Origin: Candidatus Aminicenantota bacterium
GTDB lineage: Bacteria; Acidobacteriota; Aminicenantia; Aminicenantales; Saccharicenantaceae
NCBI GenBank assembly: GCA_017999365.1
Contig: JAGNLW010000001.1
Coordinates: 876,239-940,238 of the forward strand
Length of the DNA stretch: 64,000 nt
Reading direction: 5' to 3'
Shown: positions 8,875 to 17,163 of the stretch, one piece after another
Layout: each line of letters opens with the position of its first letter
How positions within the stretch are numbered: position 1 is the first letter of the stretch
Program-made: the position numbers and the translations under genes
Notes under the pieces: model-generated
The model's database searches: none
Told to the model about the DNA's origin: nothing
The model's input: the letters and a program-made list of their open reading frames with translations, nothing else

Positions 8875-9412
8875 CCTCAAGACCCTCGTCGAAGCCCTCA
8901 TCTTCGTCTCCCAGGAGCCGGCGACGCCGGCCGCCCTCCAGGCCGTCCTCGAAGGCGTCCCCGCGGCCGACATCGAGGCCGCCGTCGAGGCCCTGGTCGC
9001 CGAGTACGCCGCCGACGGGCGCGGCATCCAGATCGTCCGCACCGGCGGCGGCTGGCTGTTCAAGACCAAGCCGGACCACGACCGCGAGGTCCGCAAGCTC
9101 CTCCAGATCGAGCGCAAGAACCGCCTGTCGTCGGCCGGCCTCGAGACTCTGGCCGCCATCGCCTACCGCCAGCCCGTGACCCAGGCCGAGATCTCGGCCA
9201 TCCGGGGCGTCGACTCGACGGGGGCGCTGAAGACCCTGCTCGAGAAGAAGCTCATCAAGATCGTCGGCCGCAAGAAGGCCCCCGGCAACCCCCTCGTCTA
9301 CCGGACCTCCGAGGAGTTCCTGCTCTACCTCGGCCTCGACAGCCTCGAGGACCTGCCCTCCGAGACGGAGATCGCCAAGATCCTCGAAGAGGAGAAAGCC
9401 GTCGACGCCTGA
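8867..9412 (+). CDS. scpB: Segregation and condensation protein B
   Basis: A protein of 181 residues with two winged-helix domains. The family features are LVEALIFVSQEP at the N-terminus, RLSSAGLETLAAIAYRQPVT and AEISAIRGVDSTGALKTLLE, which match ScpB well. It dimerises and binds ScpA in the condensin complex. The start overlaps scpA by 8 bases. The acidic tail after residue ~160 is short, as is common. This is the last gene before a 127-base intergenic region with its own promoter. Confidence 0.93.
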   Translation: MTDLKTLVEALIFVSQEPATPAALQAVLEGVPAADIEAAVEALVAEYAADGRGIQIVRTGGGWLFKTKPDHDREVRKLLQIERKNRLSSAGLETLAAIAYRQPVTQAEISAIRGVDSTGALKTLLEKKLIKIVGRKKAPGNPLVYRTSEEFLLYLGLDSLEDLPSETEIAKILEEEKAVDA

Positions 9413-9444
9413 CCGCTAAGTGTAGACGGGACCTTGACTTAGAG

Positions 9445-9473
9445 TTGACACGGAGGACATTCTCGGATAGTAT
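9445..9473 (+). promoter_or_regulatory. Strong promoter for the rpsA operon
   Basis: A perfect -35 box, TTGACA (9445-9450), is followed after 17 bases by TAGTAT (9468-9473). The predicted RNA has a leader of about 60 bases ending in the ribosome site AGGAG at 9526-9530, nine bases before the rpsA ATG. It is the best-matching sigma-70-type site seen in the window, as expected for a ribosomal gene. Confidence 0.75.
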
Positions 9474-9539
9474 GAAACGTCTTTTCCGGCCCCCTGAGGA
9501 CGGGACGTCTCCGAATCACCTTTTCAGGAGCATTGCGCC

Positions 9540-11288
9540 ATGACCGAGCCGAACAAGCAGCCCGAACGCGACAACCCCATGTCGTCGGAGGACTACGAAC
9601 AGCTTCTCGACCGCTACGAGTACAGCACCAAGGACATCTCGATGGGGAAGGTCCTCAAGGGCCGCGTCATCAAACGGACCCCGACCCACGTCCTCGTCGA
9701 CGTCGGGTTCAAGACCGAGGGCATGATCGCCAACGAGGAGTTCACCGACCCCGAGGCCCTCGAGGCCCTGGAGCCGGGCGCCGAGATCGACACCATGCTC
9801 GAGAAGACCGACCTCAAGGACGGCTACCTCGTCCTGTCCAAGAAGCGGGCCGACGGGCTGCGGGCCATCGAGGACCTGGACCGGGCCTTCGCCCACGGCC
9901 TGACCGTGACCGGCCGGGTCGTCGAGCGGACCAAGGGCGGCTTCAACGTCGACGTCGGGCTGCCGGCTTTCCTGCCCGAGTCCCACGTCGACATCCGCCC
10001 GGTCAAGGACGCCTCCGGGCTCATCGGCCAGACCCTGGATTTCCGGGTCATCAAGTTCGACCGCAAGACCGAGAACGCCGTCCTGTCGCGCAAGCTCGTG
10101 ATCCACGAGGAGCGGGAGAAGACGAAGAAGCGGGTCTTCGGCAACCTGGCCAAGGGGGCCAGGATCACCGGTCACGTCAAGTCCCTGACCAGCTTCGGCG
10201 CCTTCGTCGACCTCGGCGGCATCGAGGGCCTCCTCCACGTCTCCGACATCTCCTGGGGCAAGAACGTCCACCCCTCCGAGCACCTGGCCGTCGGCCAGGA
10301 GGTCGAGGTCGTCGTCCTGGACTTCAACGAGCGCGAGGGCCGCATCTCGCTCGGCCTCAAGCAGCTCTCGCCCGATCCCTGGGCCAACATCGCCGAGAAG
10401 TACCAGGCCGGCCAGCGGATCGAGGGCAAGGTCACCAGCCTGACCGACTTCGGCGCTTTCGTCGAGCTCGAGAAGGGCGTCGAGGGCCTGGTCCACATCT
10501 CCGACCTGACCTGGTCGCGCAAGCTCGTCCATCCCAAGAAGGTCCTCAGCCCCGGGCAGGAGGTCGTGGTCAACATCCTGGACGTCAACCCGACGACCAA
10601 GCGCATCTCCCTCGGCCTCAAGCAGGCCTCGGCCCACCCCCTGGAGACCTTCCGCCAGAAGCACGGCATCGGCTCCCGCGTCGCCGGCGTCGTCACCAGC
10701 CTGACCGACTTCGGCGCCTTCGTCGAGGTCGAGAAGGGCATCGAGGGCCTCGTCCACATCTCCGACATCAGCTGGGAGAAGGTCAAGCACCCGTCCGAGA
10801 AGCTCCAGGTCGGCCAGGAGGTCGAGGTCCTGGTCCTCAACATCGACGTCGACAAGCAGAAGGTCTCCCTGGGCATGAAGCAGCTCGAGGGCGACATCTG
10901 GGAGGAGTTCTTCACCCGCCAGAAGACCGGCGACGTGGTCAAGGTCAAGATCGTCCGCTTGACCGACTTCGGCGCCTTCGTCGAGATCGTCCCGGGCATC
11001 GAGGGCGTCGTCTTCACGGCCGAGCTCGACGAGAAGAAGCTCGAGAAGCCGTCCGACGCCTTCGCCGTCGGCGACGAGCGCAACGCCAAGATCGTCAAGA
11101 TGAACCCCAAGGCCAAGAAGATCTCCCTGAGCTTCAAGCAGGCCGTCTACGACCTGGAGAAACAGGACTTCCAGCGCTTCATGGAATCGCAGAACGACCG
11201 CATGACGCTCGGCGACATCATGAAGGACCAGCTCAAGGGCCTCAAGGCCCCGAAGAAGGGAACCCGGAAGGAGGACCCCCGTGATTAA
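9540..11288 (+). CDS. rpsA: 30S ribosomal protein S1
   Basis: A protein of 582 residues with six S1 (OB-fold) domains at roughly 36-104, 119-187, 205-274, 291-361, 378-448 and 465-534. Domains 3-6 carry the repeated SLTDFGAFVE...GLVHISD signature. Domains 1 and 2 are more divergent, as in bacterial S1, where they anchor the protein to the 30S subunit while the later domains bind mRNA. The sixth domain is altered (GVVFTAELDEKK instead of GLVHISD). The C-terminal tail is basic and contains the ribosome site and start of the next gene, which overlaps by 8 bases. Confidence 0.95.
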   Translation: MTEPNKQPERDNPMSSEDYEQLLDRYEYSTKDISMGKVLKGRVIKRTPTHVLVDVGFKTEGMIANEEFTDPEALEALEPGAEIDTMLEKTDLKDGYLVLSKKRADGLRAIEDLDRAFAHGLTVTGRVVERTKGGFNVDVGLPAFLPESHVDIRPVKDASGLIGQTLDFRVIKFDRKTENAVLSRKLVIHEEREKTKKRVFGNLAKGARITGHVKSLTSFGAFVDLGGIEGLLHVSDISWGKNVHPSEHLAVGQEVEVVVLDFNEREGRISLGLKQLSPDPWANIAEKYQAGQRIEGKVTSLTDFGAFVELEKGVEGLVHISDLTWSRKLVHPKKVLSPGQEVVVNILDVNPTTKRISLGLKQASAHPLETFRQKHGIGSRVAGVVTSLTDFGAFVEVEKGIEGLVHISDISWEKVKHPSEKLQVGQEVEVLVLNIDVDKQKVSLGMKQLEGDIWEEFFTRQKTGDVVKVKIVRLTDFGAFVEIVPGIEGVVFTAELDEKKLEKPSDAFAVGDERNAKIVKMNPKAKKISLSFKQAVYDLEKQDFQRFMESQNDRMTLGDIMKDQLKGLKAPKKGTRKEDPRD

Positions 11289-11556
11289 AGCCGACCTGAT
11301 CAACAAGATCTCCCAGGAGCTGAGCATCCCGAAGCAGGAGGCCGAGGAGGGCGTCAACCTCTTCTTTGAGACCATCCGCGAGGCCATCCTCCGCGGCGAG
11401 GAGATCGAGATCCGCGGCTTCGGCAGCTTCCGCTTCCGCAAGCGGACCTCGCGGGCCGGCCGCAACCCGCGGACGGGCGAGCCGGTCAAGGTCCCGCCGA
11501 AGAAGGTCCTGTACTTCAAGCCCAGCAAGCTCCTCAAGGAGCTGATCAACTCGTAA
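11281..11556 (+). CDS. HU/IHF-family DNA-bending protein
   Basis: A protein of 91 residues. The fold signature is intact: an N-terminal helical region (LINKISQELSIPKQEAEEGV), IEIRGFGSFRFRKR, and the DNA-contacting arm GRNPRTGEPVKVPPKKVLYF with the intercalating Pro (RNPRTG). The C-terminal FKPSKLLKELIN resembles IHF beta more than HU. The GTG start lies inside the 3' end of rpsA and is preceded by AGGAGG at 11269-11274. The order rpsA then ihfB is also found in enterobacteria, which supports an IHF-beta-like assignment, although HU cannot be excluded. Confidence 0.9.
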   Translation: MIKADLINKISQELSIPKQEAEEGVNLFFETIREAILRGEEIEIRGFGSFRFRKRTSRAGRNPRTGEPVKVPPKKVLYFKPSKLLKELINS

Positions 11557-12059
11557 TGCGCTACCTCGCCGCCCCCTGGAGGGCCGACTACGTGCGGCGG
11601 GCCGGAGCGGAGGACGGCTGCGTCTTCTGCCGGGCCGCCCGGGGCCGCGACGACCGCGGCGCCGGCGTCCTCTACCGCGGCCGGGCCAACATCGTCATGC
11701 TCAACAAGTACCCCTACACGCCGGGCCACCTGATGATCGCCCCGCGGCGCCACGTGGCGGACTTCGTCGCCTCCCGCCCCGGCGAGAGGGGCGAGCTGGC
11801 CGACCTCCTGCGGACGGCCCTCGCGGTCCTGGGCGCCGCCTACGGCCCCCAGGGCTTCAACGCCGGGATGAACCTCGGCCGCAGCGCCGGGGCCGGCGTC
11901 GCCGGCCACTACCATCTCCACGTCGTCCCCCGCTGGACGGGCGACGCCAACTTCATGCCCCTCGTCGGGGCCACCCGGGTCTTCATCGAGGACCTGGAGA
12001 CGACCTACAACAGACTGCGTCCCCTTTTCGACGAAGAGCGGCGACGCCGTTCGAGGTGA
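11556..12059 (+). CDS. HIT-family nucleotide hydrolase/phosphorylase
   Basis: A protein of 167 residues with the histidine triad HYHLHVVPRW near residues 112-121, preceded by AGAGVAG, and a central beta-strand motif, NIVMLNKYPYTPGHLMIAPRRH. An N-terminal CVFC (residues 23-26) is typical of zinc-binding HIT proteins of the Ap4A phosphorylase type. HIT enzymes hydrolyse or phosphorolyse nucleoside phosphoramidates and dinucleoside polyphosphates. It is coupled to the HU/IHF gene by a one-base overlap (TAATG). Confidence 0.9.
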   Translation: MRYLAAPWRADYVRRAGAEDGCVFCRAARGRDDRGAGVLYRGRANIVMLNKYPYTPGHLMIAPRRHVADFVASRPGERGELADLLRTALAVLGAAYGPQGFNAGMNLGRSAGAGVAGHYHLHVVPRWTGDANFMPLVGATRVFIEDLETTYNRLRPLFDEERRRRSR

Positions 12060-12063
12060 ACCC

Positions 12064-13992
12064 ATGCTGAAATCCCTGAGACGGAACGTCAAGTCGCTCA
12101 AGCCCATCCTGTGGATCATCGTCGCCACCTTCATCATCGCCATCTTCGCCATCTGGGGCGCCGGCGGCGGCGGCATCGGCGGGGCCGACCGGGGCGACAC
12201 CCTGGCCACGGTCGGCGGGGACCGCATCGCGGCCGACGAGTACTTCCAGGACCTCCGCGACCAGCTCGAGGCCATCAAGAAGCGGTTCGGCGGCGAGATC
12301 AACGCCGACCTCATCCAGCAACTGGGCCTGCCCCAGCAGGTCCTGGAGCGGATCGTCCAGCGGCACCTGCTCCTCAGGATCGCGGCGGACATGGGCCTGA
12401 AGGCGACCGACGCCGAGGTCCGGGACCGCATCCTGTCCTACCCGGCCTTCCAGATCGACGGCAAGTTCGTCGGCTTCGAGCTCTACAAGCGGGTCCTCGA
12501 CGACAACCGCATCCCCCTGGCCGATTTCGAGCGCCGGCTGCGCCAGGACATCGTCGTCGGCAAGGCCGTCCGTCTCCTGACGGCCGGCATCTTCGTCACC
12601 GACGAGGAGGTCTGGGAAGCCTACCGGAAGCAGAACGACTCGGCCAAGGTCGAGTACCTGGTCGCCGAGACGGCCAAGACCGAGGTCGCCGGGACGCCCT
12701 CCGAGGCGGACCTGCGGGCCCGCTTCGACGAGGACCCCGCGGCCTACCGCATCCCCGAGAAGCGGACGGCCGACTACGTCGTCATCCGGACCGAGGACCT
12801 CAAGAAGGAGGTCGCGGTCAAGGACGCCGAGATCGAGACCTACTACCGCGACAACCAGGCCCAGTTCCAGGAGCCCGACAAGGTCCGGGTCAGCCGGATC
12901 TGGCTCCCCTACACCGCGGCCGACAAGGACGCCGTCCTGGCCGAGGCCCGCGACGTCCAGACGCGGGCCGCCGCCGGCGAGGACTTCGCCGCCCTGGCCC
13001 GGGCCAAGTCCAAGGACGACAAGGCCGCCACGGGCGGCGACTGGGGCCTGTTCGACTGGCGGTCCCTGACGGCCGACGAGACCGGGGCCGTGGCCGGCCT
13101 CGAGGCGGGCGGCGTCTCCGGCGTCGTCGAGACCGAGACCGGCGCGGCCGTGCTCAAGGTCACCGAGAAGACCGCGGCCGAGGTCAAGCCCCTGGCCGAG
13201 GTCAGCGCCACCATCAAGGGCCTGCTCACCGACGAGAAGGCCCGGGCCCTGGTGGCCGAGAAGGTCCGGCGTCTGGAGAAGCTGGCCCGCAAGGAGAAGA
13301 GCCTCGACGTGGCCGCCCAGAAGGAGGGCCTCAAGCCCGCTTCGACGGGGGCCCTGAAAAAGGGCGACCCGCTCGGCGACGTCGACACGTCCGGCGCCCT
13401 CAGCGAGACCCTGTTCGGGCTCGAGGTCGAGGAGATCTCGGCGCCCGTGTTCGTCTTCGCCGGCCAGGCCCTGGCCGAGCTCAAGGCCGTCGAGCCCGAG
13501 CGGCCGGCCCGGTTCGAGGAGGTCCGGGCCGAGGTCGAGAAGGACGCCCTCGACGCCCTCAAGAAGGACCGGGCCCGGGCCCGGCTGGCCGAGGCCGTCG
13601 CCGCAATTAAGGCCGACTGGAACGCCGAAGCCGCCAAGCACGGCCTCGAGTACAAGCTCGTCGAGACCCACAAGAAGGAGCAGTACCTCAGCCTGGTCGG
13701 CGAGCGGCCCGAGATCGACGCTCTCGTCTTCGGCTCCCCGCTCCAGCAGGTCAGCCCGCCCACGGCCGTCGACGAGGGTTTCGCCGTCTTCCGCGTCCTC
13801 GAGCGCAAGGAAACGGCCCGCGAGGAGTTCGAGAAGACCAAGGCCACCGAGCGGGACGGCCTGCTCGAGCAGAAGCAGAACAAATTCCTGAGCTCCTACA
13901 TGGCCAAGGCCCGCGAGGACAAGAAGGTCCGCATCGACTACGACGCCTTCGTCCGGATCAACAACGACATCCTGGCCAGGTACGGGAAATAG
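12064..13992 (+). CDS. PpiD-like membrane-anchored peptidyl-prolyl isomerase/foldase
   Basis: A protein of 642 residues. A single N-terminal membrane anchor (about 14-36, LKPILWIIVATFIIAIFAIW) is followed by a large periplasmic part. A SurA-type N-terminal helical domain spans about 50-190. A parvulin-like PPIC domain lies near 270-370 (KVRVSRIWLP through GGDWGLFDWRSLTADE). The rest is helical and rich in charged residues. This layout matches PpiD/SurA-N foldases that assist outer-membrane and secreted proteins. It follows the HIT gene by four bases and ends the rpsA operon. The parvulin domain looks degenerate, as in PpiD, so chaperone activity may dominate over isomerase activity. Confidence 0.85.
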   Translation: MLKSLRRNVKSLKPILWIIVATFIIAIFAIWGAGGGGIGGADRGDTLATVGGDRIAADEYFQDLRDQLEAIKKRFGGEINADLIQQLGLPQQVLERIVQRHLLLRIAADMGLKATDAEVRDRILSYPAFQIDGKFVGFELYKRVLDDNRIPLADFERRLRQDIVVGKAVRLLTAGIFVTDEEVWEAYRKQNDSAKVEYLVAETAKTEVAGTPSEADLRARFDEDPAAYRIPEKRTADYVVIRTEDLKKEVAVKDAEIETYYRDNQAQFQEPDKVRVSRIWLPYTAADKDAVLAEARDVQTRAAAGEDFAALARAKSKDDKAATGGDWGLFDWRSLTADETGAVAGLEAGGVSGVVETETGAAVLKVTEKTAAEVKPLAEVSATIKGLLTDEKARALVAEKVRRLEKLARKEKSLDVAAQKEGLKPASTGALKKGDPLGDVDTSGALSETLFGLEVEEISAPVFVFAGQALAELKAVEPERPARFEEVRAEVEKDALDALKKDRARARLAEAVAAIKADWNAEAAKHGLEYKLVETHKKEQYLSLVGERPEIDALVFGSPLQQVSPPTAVDEGFAVFRVLERKETAREEFEKTKATERDGLLEQKQNKFLSSYMAKAREDKKVRIDYDAFVRINNDILARYGK

Positions 13993-14050
13993 ACCGAGTC
14001 TCTCAGCCCGCGTTCCGTCCGATACGAACAGACCGCGAAAGGAGACGCCG

Positions 14051-16054
14051 ATGGAGACGAGCCGAACCTCTCTGCCCCCCGAAGCCTACCAGGAGCTCCC
14101 GCCCGGAAAAGCCTACACGCCCTACGTCCCGGCCGGGGCCGCCTTGCCCGAGGTCACCGTCCGGTCGGTCGTCTGGGGCCTGGTCATGTCGGTGTTCTTC
14201 ACCTTCTCCATCGCCTACCTGGGCCTCAAGGTCGGCACGGTGCCCGAGGCGGCCATCCCCGTGGCCATCCTGGCCGTGGGCATCGGCTACATGTACAAGC
14301 GCAAGAGCACCATCCTCGAGAACGTCATCCTGCAGTCCATCGGAGCGGCCTCCGGAGCCCTGGTGGCCGGGGCCATCTTCACCATCCCGGCCCTGTACAT
14401 CCTCGGGCTGCCGACGGACGTCGTCAAGATCTTCCTGTCGACCTTCCTCGGCGGCGCCCTGGGCATCCTGTTCCTGACGCCGCTCCGGCGCTACTTCTGC
14501 GTCGAGCAGCACGGCAAGCTGCCCTTCCCGGAGGCCACGGCCACGACCGAGATCCTGGTCTCGGGCGAGTCGGGAGGCAGGCAGGCCGGGGCCCTCATCC
14601 TGGGCCTCGTCGTCAGCGGCGCCTACGAGTTCCTGGCCATCGGCGTCCGCCTCTGGAACGAGCTCATCGACTTCCGCTTCCTGCCCTTCATGGACAGCCT
14701 GGCCGTCAAGACCAAGATGGTCCTCAAGCTCGACGCCCTGTCGGCCTTCCTCGGCCTCGGCTACGTCATCGGCCTGCGCTACAACGCCGTCATCGTGGCC
14801 GGCGGCCTGCTGTCCCATTTCGCCTTCATCCCGGCCATCTGGTTCCTCGGCCGGCACGTCCCCGGCCTGGTCTACCCGGGCACGGTGCCCATCGCCGAGA
14901 TGAGCGAGACCCAGATCTTCGCCACCTACGTCCGCAACATCGGCATCGGGGCCATCTTCATGGCCGGCGTCCTGGGCATCATCAAGTCCATGCCGGTCAT
15001 GGTCAAGTCCTTCTCGCTCGGCTTCCGGCAGATCTTCAAGGGCCGGCGGGAGGGCGCCGCGGCGGCGCCCCGGACCGACCGCGACCTCGACATGCGGACC
15101 ATCATCCTGGGCCTGCTGGCCGTGTCCGCGGGCCTGTTCCTGTATTTCCTGTGGATCTCCAACGTCAAGCTGGCCGTCATCGGCGTCCTGGTCTGCCTGC
15201 TCCTGTCGTTCCTGTTCACGACGGTCGCGGCCAACGCCATCGCCATCGTCGGGACCAATCCCGTCTCGGGCATGACCCTGATCACGATCATCCTGTCGAG
15301 CGTCCTGCTGCTCGGGGCCGGGCTGTCGGGCACCGAGGGCATGGCCGTGGCCCTGCTCATCGGGGCCGTCGTCTGCACGGCCCTGTCGATCTCGGGCTCG
15401 TTCGTCACCGACCTCAAGATCGGCTACTGGCTCGGGGCCACGCCGCGCAACCAGGAGCGCTTCAAGTTCGCCGGCATCCTGGTCTCGGCCCTGACGGTCG
15501 GCGTGGCCATCGCCATCCTCGACAAGGCCTTCTCCTTCCAGAGCGGGGCCCTGGCCGCCCCGCAGGCCAACCTCATGGCCACGGTCATCAAGTCGATGAT
15601 GTCGCGCGAGCCCGTGACCTGGCTCCTGTACGCCATCGGGGCCTCGGTCGCCCTGACCGCCGAGCTGGCCAAGGTGCCGCCGCTGGCCTTCGCCCTGGGC
15701 ATGTACCTGCCCCTGCCCCTGACGACGCCGCTCCTCGTCGGCGGCTTCCTGTCGCACCTCGTCCGCAAGTCGACCAGGGACAAGGACCTGGCCGAGCGGC
15801 GGGTCAACCGCGGCACGCTCATCTCTTCCGGATTCATCGCCGGCGGGGCCCTCATGGGCATCGTCCTGGCCCTGCTCAAGCTGGCCGGCCTCGACCGCCA
15901 CATCAGCCTCGGCGTATCCATGGTCCTGGAGAACGGGCGCTGGGTCGACGGGGCCGCCGCGGGCTGGTTCTCGGGCCTCGGCCAGATCGTCAGTCTCGTC
16001 GCCTTCATCCTGCTCGGCGCGTTCGTCTACTTCGACGCCCGGCGGACGAAATAA
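14051..16054 (+). CDS. OPT-family oligopeptide transporter
   Basis: A protein of 667 residues, strongly hydrophobic with about 14-16 predicted membrane segments. It resembles the prokaryotic branch of the oligopeptide transporter (OPT) family: an N-terminal SVVWGLVMSVFFTFSIAYLG, then LGLKVGTVPEAAIPVAIL, and later NAIAIVGTNPVSGMTLI, where NPVSGMT is a hallmark of the branch. It should import short peptides driven by ions. It has a strong ribosome site, AAAGGAGA, at 14038-14045. An aminopeptidase gene follows after 18 bases, so uptake and hydrolysis of peptides are probably co-expressed. Confidence 0.9.
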   Translation: METSRTSLPPEAYQELPPGKAYTPYVPAGAALPEVTVRSVVWGLVMSVFFTFSIAYLGLKVGTVPEAAIPVAILAVGIGYMYKRKSTILENVILQSIGAASGALVAGAIFTIPALYILGLPTDVVKIFLSTFLGGALGILFLTPLRRYFCVEQHGKLPFPEATATTEILVSGESGGRQAGALILGLVVSGAYEFLAIGVRLWNELIDFRFLPFMDSLAVKTKMVLKLDALSAFLGLGYVIGLRYNAVIVAGGLLSHFAFIPAIWFLGRHVPGLVYPGTVPIAEMSETQIFATYVRNIGIGAIFMAGVLGIIKSMPVMVKSFSLGFRQIFKGRREGAAAAPRTDRDLDMRTIILGLLAVSAGLFLYFLWISNVKLAVIGVLVCLLLSFLFTTVAANAIAIVGTNPVSGMTLITIILSSVLLLGAGLSGTEGMAVALLIGAVVCTALSISGSFVTDLKIGYWLGATPRNQERFKFAGILVSALTVGVAIAILDKAFSFQSGALAAPQANLMATVIKSMMSREPVTWLLYAIGASVALTAELAKVPPLAFALGMYLPLPLTTPLLVGGFLSHLVRKSTRDKDLAERRVNRGTLISSGFIAGGALMGIVLALLKLAGLDRHISLGVSMVLENGRWVDGAAAGWFSGLGQIVSLVAFILLGAFVYFDARRTK

Positions 16055-16072
16055 GGACACGGAGGGAAGACC

Positions 16073-17020
16073 ATGAAAGCCAATAGACTCTACGCCGCCG
16101 CCGACCGGGCCGTCAACCAGGCCCTGCGACTCAAGCGCGGCGAGAAGTACCTGCTCGTCACCGACACGCCGAAGTTGGAGATCGCCGAGGCCTTGGCCTT
16201 CCACGCCAAGAAGGCCGGCGCCGAGGTCACGACGTACCTGATGACTGAGACCCTGCGGCCGATCACGGAGCCGACCCGGCAGTTCAAGGAGCTCATCGCC
16301 GGGGCCTCGGCCACGACCTACCTGCTCGAGGGCCGTTTCCCCGAGAAGCCCTTCCGCGGCTTTATGGTCGCCGAGGGCCAGAAGCACGGCCGCATCTGCA
16401 TGATGCCCGGCATCACCCGGGACATGATGGAGCGGCTGGTGGCCATCGACTTCTCGGAGATGGCCGCCTTCACCAAGAAGGTCGTCCGGGCCGTCAAGGA
16501 CGCCGGGGAGATCGTCGTCACCAACGCGGCCGGGACCGAGATCGCCTTCAGCGTCGCGGGCCGCGACTGGCACGAGGACGTCGGCGACATCGCCAGGAAA
16601 GGCGTCCACGGCAACCTGCCGGCCGGCGAGTGCTTCACCTGCCCGGTCGAGGAGACCTTCACCGGCAAGGTCGTCATCGGTCTCATCGACGACAAGCTGG
16701 GCCCCGGCGAGATGGTCTTCGAGAAGGGCCGGCTGGTCGCCCACAAGGGGGCCGGCATCGCCGAGGTCATCCGGACGGTCGGCGACGACCCGACGGCCCG
16801 GATGATCGGCGAGTTCGGCATCGGCACCAACAAGGGCGCTCGCATCTCGCCCAACATGCTCGAGGCCGAGAAGGCCTTCGGCACGGTCCACTTCGCCATC
16901 GGCGACTCGTACGGCATCGGCCGGAACAAGAGCCGGTTCCACTTCGACGCCCTGGTCGACAAGGTCACCCTCACAGCCAAGGGCAAGGTCATCGCCAGGA
17001 ACGGCAAGTTCCTCATTTAA
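16073..17020 (+). CDS. M29-family-like aminopeptidase
   Basis: A protein of 315 residues related to thermophilic M29 aminopeptidases (AmpS/COG2309). The expected metal-ligand segments are visible: NLPAGECFTCPVEET, GEFGIGTNKGARIS, the EKAFGTVHFAIGDSYG segment with His, and SRFHFDALVD with His and Asp. It is shorter than the ~400-residue type members but has the full ligand order. Cytoplasmic cleavage of N-terminal residues from peptides imported by the OPT transporter is the likely role. A GGAGGG ribosome site precedes the ATG. The stop codon borders the left arm of a long inverted repeat. Confidence 0.8.
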   Translation: MKANRLYAAADRAVNQALRLKRGEKYLLVTDTPKLEIAEALAFHAKKAGAEVTTYLMTETLRPITEPTRQFKELIAGASATTYLLEGRFPEKPFRGFMVAEGQKHGRICMMPGITRDMMERLVAIDFSEMAAFTKKVVRAVKDAGEIVVTNAAGTEIAFSVAGRDWHEDVGDIARKGVHGNLPAGECFTCPVEETFTGKVVIGLIDDKLGPGEMVFEKGRLVAHKGAGIAEVIRTVGDDPTARMIGEFGIGTNKGARISPNMLEAEKAFGTVHFAIGDSYGIGRNKSRFHFDALVDKVTLTAKGKVIARNGKFLI

Positions 17021-17163
17021 TGGGGGACATGATACCCGTTTCCTATTTTCCGGAAGGGCCGCCGGCGTCCGGAGGGAACGGGATAACGGGGCGAAGCGAG
17101 CGAGCAACGTGAAGAGAACGGACCAGACACCGGAAAATAGGGAAACGGGTATCATGTCCCCAT
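17019..17163. repeat. Palindromic repeat pair: two ~34-base inverted arms around a 76-base spacer
   Basis: The left arm, 17019-17053, and the right arm, 17130-17163, are reverse complements over about 34 bases with only two single-base length differences (GGGGG against GGGG, and TTCC against TTCCC). The core is GGGGACATGATACC followed by CGTTTCC. The spacer 17054-17129 contains GCGAAGCGAGCGAGCAACG and smaller G/C inverted repeats. The layout resembles a REP/BIME-type extragenic palindrome. The left arm starts at the aminopeptidase stop codon, and the right arm contains the ATG used for the next gene. Further copies of the core occur at 23767-23795 and 45417-45435. Confidence 0.85.

Noticed and set aside
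17019..17163. CRISPR or insertion sequence
   Set aside because: Only two inverted arms, no direct repeats with spacers, and no transposase gene between them.
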